Shown: piece by piece, positions 8,515 through 17,684 of the stretch
Layout of the letters: each line of letters begins with the position of its first letter
How positions within the stretch are numbered: the stretch's first letter is position 1
Assembly: GCF_000717745.1 (NCBI RefSeq)
Contig: NZ_JOBH01000025.1
Span: 27,423 to 91,422 of the forward strand
Source of the DNA: Streptomyces violens
GTDB taxonomy: Bacteria > Actinomycetota > Actinomycetes > Streptomycetales > Streptomycetaceae
DNA: 64,000 bases
Direction of reading: 5' to 3'
The notes under the pieces: model-generated
The model's database searches: none
The model's input: the letters and a program-made list of their open reading frames with translations, nothing else
What the model was told of the DNA's origin: nothing
Made by a program: the position numbers and the translations under genes

Positions 8515-9402
8515 GTGCCCGAACCCGTGTCCGTACCCATGCCCGTACCGGTACGCGAGCCCGTGAGCGAGGCGGCGGTGCGCACGATCGTGCGTCCGCC
8601 CCGTGTGCCGCGCCCGCGGCGCTTCTTGCTCTGCGAGCCGCGGTACTTCGATGTGCAGTACGCCATCAACCCCTGGATGCGCGACGGCGCGCCGGTCGAC
8701 ACCGCCCTGGCCCAGCGGCAGTGGGCGGCCCTGGTCCAGGCGTACCGCGACCACGGCCACACGGTGGAGACGGTGCCGCCGGTGGCCGGACTGCCGGACA
8801 TGGTGTTCGCGGCGAACTCGGCGCTCGTCCTGGGGGGACGCGTGTTCGGCTCGCGCTTCCATGCGCCGCAGCGCCGGCCGGAGTCCGACTCGTACGAGAA
8901 GTGGTTCCGGGCGGCCGGGTTCGACGTGCACGTGCCGGAGGCCGTGTGCGAGGGCGAGGGCGACCTCGTGCCGGTCGGCGGCCACCTCCTGGCCGGTACG
9001 GGCTTCCGCACGACGCGGGAGGCGCACCGGGAGGTGCAGGAGTTCCTCGGCGTGCCGACGATCAGCCTGCAGCTGGTGGATCCGTACTTCTACCACCTCG
9101 ACACCGCCCTCTTCCCGCTCGACGACAGCAACATCGCGTACTACCCGGACGCGTTCTCGCCCGGCAGCCGTGAGGTGCTGCGGCGGCTGTTCCCGGACGC
9201 GGTGCTCGCCACCCGGGACGACGCGCTGGCGTTCGGCCTCAATTCCGTCTCCGACGGGTGTCATGTCTTCGTTGCCCCGCAGGCTGAGGGGATCGTTGAA
9301 CAACTCGCCCGTCACGGCTACGTTCCTGTCCCCGTCGACCTCTCGGAGTTCCACAAGGCCGGCGGCGGCATCAAGTGCTGCACCCAGGAGGTCCGCTCAT
9401 GA
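8515..9402 (+). CDS. ddaH: Dimethylarginine dimethylaminohydrolase (DDAH)
   Basis: A 295-residue guanidine-modifying enzyme of the amidinotransferase superfamily. It converts N-omega-methylated arginines, and possibly arginine itself, to citrulline. Family residues visible are FAANSALVLGG near residue 103, the catalytic His in YFYHLDT near residue 200, and the catalytic Cys in GGGIKCCTQEV at the C-terminus. The N-terminal 25 residues are a VP-rich low-complexity lead. It starts at GTG 8515 with GGAGG upstream and overlaps rocD by ATGA, so arginine-derived products are processed together with ornithine. Some relatives act on plain arginine or hydroxyarginine. Confidence 0.88.
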   Translation: MPEPVSVPMPVPVREPVSEAAVRTIVRPPRVPRPRRFLLCEPRYFDVQYAINPWMRDGAPVDTALAQRQWAALVQAYRDHGHTVETVPPVAGLPDMVFAANSALVLGGRVFGSRFHAPQRRPESDSYEKWFRAAGFDVHVPEAVCEGEGDLVPVGGHLLAGTGFRTTREAHREVQEFLGVPTISLQLVDPYFYHLDTALFPLDDSNIAYYPDAFSPGSREVLRRLFPDAVLATRDDALAFGLNSVSDGCHVFVAPQAEGIVEQLARHGYVPVPVDLSEFHKAGGGIKCCTQEVRS

Positions 9403-10667
9403 CCGCGCCCACCCGCTTCTCCGCCGCCGCGGCCGGCCCCGCGCCGCAGCCCCCCGCACCGGACGCCCGCTCCTCGGCGGAGCTGATCCGCGCGGAAGGG
9501 CCCGTCCTCGCGCACAACTACCACCCGCTCCCGGTGGTCGTGGCGCGCGCCGAGGGCGTGTGGGTCGAGGACGTCGAGGGCCGCCGGTACCTCGACATGC
9601 TCGCCGGCTACTCGGCGCTGAACTTCGGCCACCGCCACCCGGCGCTCGTCGAGGCCGCGCACCGCCAGCTCGACCAGGTCACCCTCACCTCGCGCGCCTT
9701 CCACAACGACCGGCTCGCCGGCTTCGCCGAAGGCCTGGCCGCGCTCACCGGCATGGACATGGTCCTGCCGATGAACACGGGCGCCGAGGCCGTCGAGAGC
9801 GGCATCAAGGTCGCCCGCAAGTGGGCCTACGACGTCAAGGGCGTGGCCCCGGACCAGGCCACGATCGTCGTCGCCGCCGACAACTTCCACGGCCGCACCA
9901 CCACGCTCGTCAGCTTCTCCACCGACCCCGTGGCGCGCGCCGGTTACGGCCCCTACACGCCGGGCTTCCGCATCGTCCCGTACAACGACCTCGCCGCCCT
10001 CGAAGCGGCCGTGGACGAGACCACGGCGGCCGTGCTCATCGAGCCCATCCAGGGCGAGGCCGGCGTCCTCATCCCGGACGACGGCTACCTCGCCGGCGTC
10101 CGCGAGCTGACCCGGCGGGCCGGATGCCTGTTCATCGCCGACGAGATCCAGTCCGGGCTCGGGCGCACGGGCCGCACGCTGGCCGTCGAACACGAGTCCG
10201 TCGTCCCGGACGTGCTGCTCCTCGGCAAGGCGCTCGGCGGCGGCATCGTCCCGGTCTCCGCCGTCGTGGCCCGCCGGGACGTGCTGGAGGTGCTGCACCC
10301 GGGCGAGCACGGCTCCACCTTCGGCGGCAACCCGCTGGCCGCCGCGGTCGGTTCGGCCGTCATCGACCTCCTGTCCACCGGCGAGTACCAGCGCCGGGCG
10401 GCAGAGCTGGGCGAGGTGCTGCGCGCCGGTCTCGCCGGTCTGACCGGCAAGGGCATCACCGGCTTCCGCGCCCGCGGCCTGTGGGCGGGCGTGGACGTCG
10501 ACCCCGCACTGGGCACGGGCCGCGAGATCAGCGAGCGCCTCATGCGGGAGGGCGTCCTGGTCAAGGACACCCACGGCTCCACCGTCCGGCTGGCCCCGCC
10601 GCTGACCATCACGGAGGACGAACTGTCGTCGGCGATCGAGGCGCTGGGGCGGGTGCTGGGCGAGTAA
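9399..10667 (+). CDS. rocD: Ornithine aminotransferase
   Basis: A 422-residue class III PLP aminotransferase. It moves the delta-amino group of ornithine to 2-oxoglutarate, giving glutamate semialdehyde that leads to proline and glutamate. The sequence shows NTGAEAVESGIKVARKW, the PLP-pocket Asp in LFIADEIQSGLGRTG, the Schiff-base Lys in VLLLGKALGGG, and HGSTFGGNPLAAAV, all typical of RocD/OAT. An Ala-rich N-terminal extension of about 30 residues precedes the domain. The ATG overlaps the ddaH stop by ATGA. It could supply proline-family precursors, but nothing ties it directly to the distant biosynthetic cluster. Confidence 0.92.
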   Translation: MTAPTRFSAAAAGPAPQPPAPDARSSAELIRAEGPVLAHNYHPLPVVVARAEGVWVEDVEGRRYLDMLAGYSALNFGHRHPALVEAAHRQLDQVTLTSRAFHNDRLAGFAEGLAALTGMDMVLPMNTGAEAVESGIKVARKWAYDVKGVAPDQATIVVAADNFHGRTTTLVSFSTDPVARAGYGPYTPGFRIVPYNDLAALEAAVDETTAAVLIEPIQGEAGVLIPDDGYLAGVRELTRRAGCLFIADEIQSGLGRTGRTLAVEHESVVPDVLLLGKALGGGIVPVSAVVARRDVLEVLHPGEHGSTFGGNPLAAAVGSAVIDLLSTGEYQRRAAELGEVLRAGLAGLTGKGITGFRARGLWAGVDVDPALGTGREISERLMREGVLVKDTHGSTVRLAPPLTITEDELSSAIEALGRVLGE

Positions 10668-10684
10668 CGCATACGGGTTGGGAC

Positions 10685-10753
10685 GCATGGCCATGCGGAC
10701 CCGTTCAATAAAATAGCTGGACGCCTTGGAGCTCGCTCGCAACTATATTCCGC
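10685..10753 (+). promoter_or_regulatory. AT-rich promoter region of the argJ homologue
   Basis: This short stretch is much richer in A/T than its surroundings. It starts with a perfect palindrome GCATGGCCATGC (10685-10696) and holds two TA-rich boxes, TAAAAT and TATATT (10744-10749), the second only four bases from the ATG. There is no Shine-Dalgarno sequence, which suggests a leaderless or nearly leaderless transcript. A GCAT-N11-ATGC dyad spans the start codon. Confidence 0.4.
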
Positions 10754-11959
10754 ATGACACATATTGATGCACATTCAGTCGCGGGTGCGGGTGCGGGCGA
10801 GCTCATCTGGCCCGTGGGCTTCCGGGCGTACACCGGGAACGGGGGCCTGCGGGCGCACGGGGACGACATCTCGATCGTCGCGTCGGACCGGCCGTCGGTC
10901 AGCGCCGCGATGTTCACCCGCAGCCGCTTCGCGGGCCCCGCGGTGGTACTCAGCCGGGCGCACGCCGCCGGCGGGCGCCTGCGCGCCGTCACCACCCTGG
11001 CGCAGAACGCCAACGTGGCCACCGGCCGGCAGGGCGAGGAGAACGCGGCCGAGGTCGTCGGCCGGGTCGCCAAGATCTTGGGCGTCCCGGCCGACGCCGT
11101 GCTCATCGGGTCCACCGGGGTGATCGGACGGCCGCTCCCGATGGACGCCATCCGCGCGCACCTGGAGACGACGGCGGAGCGCGGCACGGGGGCCTTCGAG
11201 GCGGGCCCCCTCGATGTGGCGCGCGCGATGATGACCACGGACACCCGCCCGAAGACCAGCACGCGGCGCGTCGGCCGGGCCCGCATCGTCGGCGTCGCCA
11301 AGGGCGTCGGCATGCTGGAGCCGAATATGGCCACGATGCTGGCCTACGTGTTCACCGACGCGGAGCTCTCCCCTACCGCGCTGGACACCGCGCTGCGCGG
11401 CGCCGTGGACAAGACCTTCAACTGCCTGAGCGTGGACACCGACACCTCCACCTCCGACACCGTGGCCGCGCTCGCCAACGGGGCGGCGGGGCCGGTCGAC
11501 CCGGCGGCGTTCTCGGCAGCGCTCGCCGCGGTGTGCCTGGACCTCACTCAGCAGCTCGCGAGCGACGGGGAGGGTGCGAGCAAGCTGCTGCGCGTCACGG
11601 TGGCGCAGGCCGCCCACTACGCGCAGGCCAAGCGGGTGGCCAAGAGCGTGGTGAACTCTCCGCTGGTCAAGACCGCCGTGCACGGCGCCGACCCGAACTG
11701 GGGCCGGGTCGTCATGGCCATCGGCAAGAACACCGAGGACACGGACATCGAGCCGGCGAAGGTGACCGTACGGTTCGGCGAGACCGAGGTGTACCCGGAG
11801 GAGCCCGCGGCCGGCACCCTCGAAAAGCTGGCCGAGACGATGCGGCGGGACGAGGTCGACATCATGATCGGCCTCGGCATCGGCGACGCCACGGCGACGG
11901 TCTACGGCTGCGACCTGACCGAGGGCTACATCCGCGTCAACGCGGACTACACGACCTGA
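10754..11959 (+). CDS. argJ: ArgJ-family ornithine acetyltransferase
   Basis: A 401-residue member of the ArgJ/OAT family. These proteins move acetyl between N-acetylornithine and glutamate after cutting themselves into alpha and beta chains at an internal Thr. The cleavage region is visible as GVGMLEPNMATMLAY near residues 184-198, with the Thr in MATML. HGADPNWGRVVMAIGK and the C-terminal EGYIRVNADYTT are also family signatures. It stands outside an arg operon, next to ddaH-rocD. Second copies of this family serve in pathways such as clavulanic acid (OAT2), so it may be a specialised paralogue rather than the main ArgJ. The copy number in the genome cannot be known from here. Confidence 0.85.
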   Translation: MTHIDAHSVAGAGAGELIWPVGFRAYTGNGGLRAHGDDISIVASDRPSVSAAMFTRSRFAGPAVVLSRAHAAGGRLRAVTTLAQNANVATGRQGEENAAEVVGRVAKILGVPADAVLIGSTGVIGRPLPMDAIRAHLETTAERGTGAFEAGPLDVARAMMTTDTRPKTSTRRVGRARIVGVAKGVGMLEPNMATMLAYVFTDAELSPTALDTALRGAVDKTFNCLSVDTDTSTSDTVAALANGAAGPVDPAAFSAALAAVCLDLTQQLASDGEGASKLLRVTVAQAAHYAQAKRVAKSVVNSPLVKTAVHGADPNWGRVVMAIGKNTEDTDIEPAKVTVRFGETEVYPEEPAAGTLEKLAETMRRDEVDIMIGLGIGDATATVYGCDLTEGYIRVNADYTT

Positions 11960-12088
11960 CGGACGACCTGCCGCATGGCCCGCCACGCCCTCTCTGACCT
12001 GGGCGGATGTCGCTTCCGAGGGCCGTTGTCAGTGGTCGGGTGCAGACTGACTCGTACCTGGAACAACGGCGTTCGGAGGTGCATTGAC

Positions 12089-13186
12089 ATGACGACCCAC
12101 ACGGCTGATGTCCTGCTCGCGGTAGGGACCCGGAAGGGCCTGTTCCTCGGCCGGCGACGACGGGGCAGGTGGGAGCTGAGCGAGCCCCACTTCCCGGCCC
12201 AGGCGGTCTACTCGATCGGCATCGACACCCGCCGCGCCACGCCGCGGCTGCTGGCCGGCGCGGACAGCGCGCACTGGGGCCCTTCGGTCTTCCACTCGGA
12301 CGATCTCGGCGAAAGCTGGGTGGAGCCGTCCCGCCCGGCGGTCAAGTACCCGGATTACACGGAGAGTTCACTGGAGCGGGTGTGGCAGCTGCAGCCCGCG
12401 GGCCCGGCCGCGCCCGACGTAGTCTATGCCGGTACGGAGCCGGGCGCGCTGTTCCGGTCCGAGGACGGCGGCGAGTCGTTCGAGCTGGTGCGGCCGCTGT
12501 GGGAGCACCCCTCGCACGACGAGTGGGTGCCGGGCGGCGGCGGCCTCGCGGTGCACACGGTGATCACCGACCCGCGGACCGCCGACGCGGTGACGGTGGC
12601 CGTGTCCGCGGCCGGGGTGTTCCGCACCCTGGACGGCGGGGCGAGCTGGTCGCCGTCCAACGCGGGCGTGAAGGCGGTGTTCCTGCCCGACCCGGACCCG
12701 GAATTCGGCCAGTGTGTGCACAAGATCGCGCAGGACTCGGTCAACCGCGACCGCCTCTACCTGCAGAACCACTGGGGGGTGTACCGCAGCGACGACGCGG
12801 GCGCGCAGTGGACGGACATCGGGTCGGGGCTGCCGTCGGACTTCGGTTTCGCGGTCGCCGCGCACCCGCACCGCGGTGACGTGGCATACGTCTTCCCGAT
12901 CACCGCGGACATGGACCGGGTGCCGGCCGAGCACCGCTGCCGGGTGTTCCGGACCTCCGACGCGGGCGCGAGCTGGGAGGCGCTGAGCGAGGGGCTGCCC
13001 CAGGAGGATCACTACGGCACGGTGCTGCGGGACGCGCTGTGCGTGGACGAAGGGGACCCGGCGGGCGTGTACTTCGGCAATCGCAACGGCGAGGTGTTCG
13101 CCAGCGCGGACGACGGCGACAGCTGGCAGCAGCTCGCCGCCCATCTGCCGGACGTGCTGTGCGTACGGGCGGCGGTGCTGGCGTGA
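12089..13186 (+). CDS. BNR/sialidase-like beta-propeller protein
   Basis: A 365-residue protein built of Asp-box repeats: SDDLGESW, SEDGGESF, TLDGGASW, SDDAGAQW, TSDAGASW and SADDGDSW are spaced through the chain as in BNR-repeat propellers. The N-terminus TADVLLAVGTRKGLFL has no signal peptide, so it is cytoplasmic. Such proteins are annotated as glycosyl hydrolases or photosystem-stability-like (Vps10/sortilin-type) propellers. No catalytic residues can be assigned here, so the function is open. The ATG at 12089 has GGAGG nine bases upstream. The stop codon lies inside a tandem repeat array. Confidence 0.82.
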   Translation: MTTHTADVLLAVGTRKGLFLGRRRRGRWELSEPHFPAQAVYSIGIDTRRATPRLLAGADSAHWGPSVFHSDDLGESWVEPSRPAVKYPDYTESSLERVWQLQPAGPAAPDVVYAGTEPGALFRSEDGGESFELVRPLWEHPSHDEWVPGGGGLAVHTVITDPRTADAVTVAVSAAGVFRTLDGGASWSPSNAGVKAVFLPDPDPEFGQCVHKIAQDSVNRDRLYLQNHWGVYRSDDAGAQWTDIGSGLPSDFGFAVAAHPHRGDVAYVFPITADMDRVPAEHRCRVFRTSDAGASWEALSEGLPQEDHYGTVLRDALCVDEGDPAGVYFGNRNGEVFASADDGDSWQQLAAHLPDVLCVRAAVLA

Positions 13187-13255
13187 AGCGGCGATCGTGA
13201 GCGGGGCGGCCGTGAGTGGGGCGACCGTGATCCGGGCGACTGTTGTCCGGACGAC
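13182..13255 (+). repeat. 15-nt imperfect tandem repeats between propeller gene and ung
   Basis: Four adjacent 15-mers occupy 13196-13255 (first unit CGTGAGCGGGGCGGC, second CGTGAGTGGGGCGAC, then two diverged copies). A degenerate 14-base copy at 13182-13195 contains the stop codon of the upstream gene. No protein is encoded. It reads as a slippage-derived array. Confidence 0.7.
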
Positions 13256-13384
13256 CGGGAGGTGACCGGTGATGGCGTGATCTGTGCGTGGTCGTGGTCG
13301 AAGCTGACCGGAGGGAGGCGAAGGTGACCGGGGGAAGGGGGCACGGGTTGATACGGACCACCGGACGGCCAGTAGGGTGACGCC

Positions 13385-14062
13385 GTGGCTGCACGACCTC
13401 TCCATGAAATCGTTGAACCGGGCTGGGCGAAGGCACTTGAGCCCGTTGCCGGACGGATCGCCGCGATGGGCGACTTCCTGCGGGCCGAGATCGCCGCGGG
13501 ACGTACTTACCTCCCGGCCGGCAGCAACGTGCTGCGCGCCTTCCAACAGCCCTTCGACGACGTGCGGGTGCTCATCGTCGGGCAGGATCCCTACCCCACG
13601 CCGGGGCATGCCGTCGGGCTCAGCTTCTCGGTTGCGCCGGAGGTGCGCCCGCTCCCGGGCAGCCTGGAGAACATCTTCCGCGAGCTGCACTCCGACCTGG
13701 GGCTGGGGCGGCCGTCCAACGGTGACCTCACGCCGTGGACGAAGCAGGGCGTGCTGCTGCTCAACCGCGCCCTGACGACGGCGCCGCGCAAGCCCGCCGC
13801 ACACCGCGGCAAGGGCTGGGAAGAGGTCACCGAGCAGGCCATCCGTGCGCTCGCCGCGCGCGAGCGGCCGCTGGTGGCCGTCCTGTGGGGGCGGGACGCG
13901 CGCAATTTGCGCCCGCTTCTCGGGCAGGTGCCGTCGGTGGAGTCGGCACATCCCTCGCCGATGTCCGCCGACCGGGGGTTCTTCGGCTCGCGGCCGTTCA
14001 GCCGGGTCAACGACCTGCTGGTCAGGCAGGGCGCGCAACCGGTGTCCTGGCAGCTCCCCTGA
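13385..14062 (+). CDS. ung: Uracil-DNA glycosylase, family 1
   Basis: A 225-residue base-excision repair enzyme that removes uracil from DNA. The water-activating loop [13 protein letters not shown] (near residue 61), [11 protein letters not shown], and the minor-groove intercalation loop [17 protein letters not shown] are all present, and the length matches bacterial Ung. It starts at GTG 13385. Catalytic Asp and His are intact, so it should be active. The neighbours are unrelated, as is usual for this gene. Confidence 0.95.
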   Translation: MAARPLHEIVEPGWAKALEPVAGRIAAMGDFLRAEIAAGRTYLPAGSNVLRAFQQPFDDVRVLIVGQDPYPTPGHAVGLSFSVAPEVRPLPGSLENIFRELHSDLGLGRPSNGDLTPWTKQGVLLLNRALTTAPRKPAAHRGKGWEEVTEQAIRALAARERPLVAVLWGRDARNLRPLLGQVPSVESAHPSPMSADRGFFGSRPFSRVNDLLVRQGAQPVSWQLP

Positions 14063-14163
14063 CCGCGCGGCGGCGCCCCTGCCCGCGTGGCGGCGGCGGT
14101 GCGGCGGTCCGGTGGCTGGGCTGACGTGGTGGCCCGACGGCCGTGCTGAGCTGGAGGGATAGT

Positions 14164-15273
14164 GTGCAACGCATGACCACGAACTCGAACGTGCCGCCGG
14201 CGGGCTGGTACGCCGACCCGCAGGGCACGCCTGACCAACTGCGCTGGTGGGACGGCGCCCGGTGGACCGAACACACCCACCAGGGCAGCGGCCAGGGGCA
14301 GGCCACGGGCCAGACACAGCAGCAGGCCCCGGGCACGGGCCAGGACCAGAACCAGGCGCAGGGCCAAGGACAGGGCCAGCAGTACGGCCAGCCGCAGCAG
14401 CAGGCCTCCGGCCAGGCACAGCAACACGGCCAGCCGCAGCACCAGCAGGGCCAGCACCACCAGCACGCGCAGGCACCCGGCGCGCAGCCGATGCCGCAGG
14501 CCCAGCCGCAGCCCCAGCCGTACGGGCAGGGCGCGCCGCAGCAGCAGCCGTACGCTCAGCCGCAACCGCAGCCCCAGCCTCAGCCGGTCGGGCAGCCGCC
14601 GTACCCGGGCGGGCAGCCGCAGGCGTACGGCTACCCCCAGCAGCCCGGCGGCGCTCCCGCCGGCCCCGGTGGCGGTTCGCTGTTCAGCGAGCCGGTTCTG
14701 GTCGTGAACCAGAAGGCCAAGCTGATCGAGATGACGAACGAGTACAGCGTCTTCGACCAGAACGGCAACACCGTCGGCTCGGTCGTGCAGGTCGGCCAGA
14801 GCACGGCCAAGAAGGTGCTGCGACTGGTCTCCAGCCTCGACCAGTACATGACCCACAAGCTGGAGATCCGTGACGCGTACGGGCAGCCGCAGCTCGTGCT
14901 GACCCGCCCGGCCAAGTTCATCAAGTCCAAGGTGCTGGTGGAGCGCCCGGACGGGCAGCCGGTCGGCGAGATCGTGCAGCAGAACGCCATCGGGAAGATC
15001 AACTTCGCGCTGGTGGTCAACGGCCAGCAGATCGGCGCGATCAAGGCGGAGAACTGGCGCGCCTGGAACTTCGCCATCGTCGACCACGCCGACCAGGAGA
15101 TCGCCCGGATCACCAAGACGTGGGAGGGCCTCGCCAAGACGATGTTCACCACGGCGGACAACTACGTCCTGCAGATCCACCAGCAGCTGCCCGACCCGCT
15201 GCTGAGCCTGGTGGTCGCCACGGCGCTGACCGTCGACACCGCCCTCAAGCAGGACGCCCGCGGCTTTGGGTGA
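14164..15273 (+). CDS. DUF2510 and LURP-one/scramblase-like membrane-associated protein
   Basis: A 369-residue two-part protein. Residues 10-40 are a DUF2510 motif (AGWYADPQGTPDQLRWW) found at the N-terminus of many actinobacterial envelope proteins. Residues 45-170 are a Gln/Pro/Gly-rich repeat region (PQPQPQ, GQGQGQ). The C-terminal 200 residues are a beta-barrel LURP-one/phospholipid scramblase-like domain (LVVNQKAKLIEMTNEYSVFD ... EIARITKTWEGLAKTMFT). The role of such proteins in bacteria is not established. GTG 14164 has GGAGGG six bases upstream and is preferred; ATG 14173 is the alternative. The stop overlaps the next gene. Confidence 0.85.
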   Translation: MQRMTTNSNVPPAGWYADPQGTPDQLRWWDGARWTEHTHQGSGQGQATGQTQQQAPGTGQDQNQAQGQGQGQQYGQPQQQASGQAQQHGQPQHQQGQHHQHAQAPGAQPMPQAQPQPQPYGQGAPQQQPYAQPQPQPQPQPVGQPPYPGGQPQAYGYPQQPGGAPAGPGGGSLFSEPVLVVNQKAKLIEMTNEYSVFDQNGNTVGSVVQVGQSTAKKVLRLVSSLDQYMTHKLEIRDAYGQPQLVLTRPAKFIKSKVLVERPDGQPVGEIVQQNAIGKINFALVVNGQQIGAIKAENWRAWNFAIVDHADQEIARITKTWEGLAKTMFTTADNYVLQIHQQLPDPLLSLVVATALTVDTALKQDARGFG

Positions 15274-16324
15274 GACCACACCGGCGCCGGGACCGGCACT
15301 GGTACTCGGCGTCGATTCGGGCGGCTCGGGCCTGCGGATCGCGGTCGCCCGCGCATACGGGATCGCGAACGCAGTCGGGAACGATGCCGCGGCCGAAGAG
15401 GCGTCGGCCCCAGCGCAGCGGCTGCGTACGGTCGTCTTCCGGGAGCCGGTGCGTACGGGACCGGACGGCATCGACCCGGACGATCTGCTCGGCCGGCTCC
15501 TGCCGGCGGCCGGCTCGCTGCTGCGCGAGGCCGGCGGCGACGGGCGGTGCGCCGCGGTGTGCGTGGGCGCGGCCGGGATGGCCACGCTCGGCGACGGTCT
15601 GCGCGCCGCGCTGCCGGCCGCGCTGTCCCGCGCGCTCGGCACGGACCGGCTGGCCCTCGCGGCCGACGCGGTCACCGCGTACGCGGGCGCGCTCGGCCAG
15701 CGCCCCGGGGCCGTGGTCGCGGCCGGTACGGGCATGGTCGCGATGGGTACGGACCTCACCGCGGCGACCGGCTGGCGCCGCGCCGACGGCTGGGGCCACC
15801 TGCTGGGCGACTGCGGCAGCGGCGCCTGGATCGGCCGGGCCGGGCTGGAGGCGGCGATGCGCGCGTACGACGGCAGGCCCGGCGGTTCGGCGGCGCTGCT
15901 GGCCCGCGCGGAAGCGGTGTTCGGGCCGGTCACGGGCCTGCCCGGCAAGCTGTATCCGCGCGCGGACCGGCCCGCCGTGCTGGCCTCCTTCGCGCCCGAG
16001 GTCGCGCGCTGCGCCGCCGAGGACAAGTTCGCCGCCGCGATCCTCGACGAGGCAGCCCATCACATCGCCGACGCCGCGGCCGCGGTCTGCCCGCCGGCGG
16101 CCGCGCCCACCGGCCTGGACGTCGCGTACACCGGCGGCCTCTTCAAGATGGGCGAACCGCTGCTGGAACCGTTGCGGGCGGCGCTCGCGGTGCGGCTGCC
16201 CGGCGTACGCCTCCGCGCGGCGGACGGCGATCCGCTGGACGGCGCGCTGTTGATCGCGTCGGCGGTGGCCCGGGACGCGCTGCGGCTGCCGACCGACGAC
16301 CGGCTCCTGCACGTCGCCGGGTGA
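15266..16324 (+). CDS. BadF/BadG/BcrA-type N-acetylglucosamine kinase-like protein
   Basis: A 352-residue ASKHA-fold sugar kinase. The phosphate-1 loop reads LVLGVDSGGSGLRIAVA, the phosphate-2 and adenosine regions read VVAAGTGMVAMG and VAYTGGLFKMGEPLLEPL, and GWGHLLGDCGSGAWIGRAGL matches bacterial and animal GlcNAc kinases. It probably phosphorylates N-acetylglucosamine or a related amino sugar from cell-wall turnover. The only in-frame start near the domain is TTG 15266, which overlaps the previous stop by 8 bases, so expression is probably coupled to the upstream gene. Exact sugar specificity is uncertain. Confidence 0.85.
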   Translation: MGETTPAPGPALVLGVDSGGSGLRIAVARAYGIANAVGNDAAAEEASAPAQRLRTVVFREPVRTGPDGIDPDDLLGRLLPAAGSLLREAGGDGRCAAVCVGAAGMATLGDGLRAALPAALSRALGTDRLALAADAVTAYAGALGQRPGAVVAAGTGMVAMGTDLTAATGWRRADGWGHLLGDCGSGAWIGRAGLEAAMRAYDGRPGGSAALLARAEAVFGPVTGLPGKLYPRADRPAVLASFAPEVARCAAEDKFAAAILDEAAHHIADAAAAVCPPAAAPTGLDVAYTGGLFKMGEPLLEPLRAALAVRLPGVRLRAADGDPLDGALLIASAVARDALRLPTDDRLLHVAG

Positions 16325-16660
16325 GCACGCGCGCGATCCCCTCCTCACCGTATTAACAGTCGCGAACACACCCACCACCTCCCTCCGTCTCCACCCAGCC
16401 CCGCCTTCCGACGGTCACCCGACCCCGCCACCGACCGCCCCAGCTCCCCGACGTCGGCGCCCCCGGCACCTCCCGGTGCCCGCTAAGCGGAATCCACCCA
16501 ACCGCGCCTCCCCCGACCGCCCGCCTCGCAAGTCAGCGCAGATCACACGGCGTGTCGTGGGGCGCTCGCGCGAAGACGCGCGGGACGAATCGGTACACAA
16601 GTCACCCGACCGTGCCCTCCCTCGGCACGGGGTGCCGAAGAGGCGTTAGCATGCGGCGCC
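16325..16660. other. Intergenic region with no recognised feature
   Basis: A 336-bp pyrimidine-rich stretch between the kinase-like gene and the CbiX-like gene. No gene, stable hairpin or clear operator was seen. It must hold the promoter of the downstream gene. Confidence 0.4.
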
Positions 16661-17569
16661 ATGAGTTCCCCCACTGGGCCCGCACCCGGCCTGCCTGTAC
16701 GAATGCCGCGTCCGCGCCAGCCCGGACGCCACCGCAAACCCGAGCCGGTCGCCGCTCCCGAGGGCGCGCCCGCCCTCGTCCTGGCCGTTCCCGGCGCACC
16801 CAACGCCGCGTCGCGCAGCCTGGCGGAGGAGGTGTCCAGCATCGCCCGCTCCGAGCTGCCGGGCCTCGACGCGCGGATCGGGTACGTCGACGGCGGTGAC
16901 GAGGAGTTCCCGTCGCTGGAGGCCGTGCTCGCGCACGCCGCCGCCGAGCGCAGGGCCCGCATCGAGGGCGGTGCGCAGGAGCTGAAGGACAGCCCGGCCG
17001 CCGTGGTCGTGCCGCTGCTCGCGGGGCCCGACAACGCCCTGCTGCGCCGCATACGCCAGGCGATCATGAACAGTGGCTCCGCCGCCGAGCTCACCGACGT
17101 GCTCGGGCCGCACCCGCTGCTCGCCGAGGGCCTGCACGTACGGCTGTCCGAGGCCGGCCTGGCGCGCGCCGACCGCGCCCGCCTGTTCACGGTCGCAACG
17201 GCCGCTGACGGCATCATTCTCGCCACCGTCGGCGGCGAGGAGGCCGTGCAGGCCGCCGGCATCACCGGCATGCTGCTCTCCGCGCGTCTCGCGGTGCCGG
17301 TGCTGGCCGCCGCGCTGGACGAGGACGGCGCGATCTCGCGTACGGCCGAGCAGCTCCGGGCCTCGGGCTCGCAGCAGCTCGCGCTGGCCCCGTACCTGAT
17401 CGGCCCGGAGATCGCCGACGGCCTGCTGGGGGCGGCCGCGGCCGAGGCGGGCTGCGCCTCCGCGGAGGCGCTGGGTGCGTACATGGCGGTGGGCCGCCTG
17501 GTCCTGTCCAACTACGCGGCGTCGCTCGGCATCACGCTGCAGTCGGCACAGGGCGCCGCGACCCGCTGA
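16661..17569 (+). CDS. CbiX/SirB-like chelatase-family protein
   Basis: A 302-residue protein with two chelatase-like half domains after a Pro/Arg-rich N-terminus. The first half begins ALVLAVPGAPNAASRSLAEE where classic CbiX has a SHGS motif, so the usual catalytic His is not visible at that place. The second half contains LAPYLIGPEIADGLLGAAA. It belongs to the sirohydrochlorin cobalt/ferro-chelatase superfamily widely found as orphan genes in Streptomyces. Metal insertion activity is doubtful because of the missing His, and there are no tetrapyrrole genes nearby. The ATG at 16661 is used. Confidence 0.75.
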   Translation: MSSPTGPAPGLPVRMPRPRQPGRHRKPEPVAAPEGAPALVLAVPGAPNAASRSLAEEVSSIARSELPGLDARIGYVDGGDEEFPSLEAVLAHAAAERRARIEGGAQELKDSPAAVVVPLLAGPDNALLRRIRQAIMNSGSAAELTDVLGPHPLLAEGLHVRLSEAGLARADRARLFTVATAADGIILATVGGEEAVQAAGITGMLLSARLAVPVLAAALDEDGAISRTAEQLRASGSQQLALAPYLIGPEIADGLLGAAAAEAGCASAEALGAYMAVGRLVLSNYAASLGITLQSAQGAATR

Positions 17570-17618
17570 ACCCCCACCGGCCGCCATCGGCAGCCGGCGA
17601 CCCGGCCTGGTGAACAAG

Positions 17619-17678
17619 CCAGTGGGCGAAGCAGTGGGCACAGCAGTGGGCAATGCAGTGAACGAAACAGTGGACGAC
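17619..17678 (+). repeat. Five 12-nt imperfect tandem repeats
   Basis: Five adjacent 12-mers with consensus GCAGTGGGCRAA run from 17619 to 17678. The first four are closely similar and the last two drift. They lie between the CbiX-like stop and a terminator hairpin and are not coding. Confidence 0.75.
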
Positions 17679-17684
17679 GTACCG

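Noticed and set aside
13182..17678. The short tandem arrays at 13.2 and 17.6 kb considered as CRISPR
   Set aside because: Units are adjacent with no spacers and are only 12-15 bases, and no cas genes are in the window.
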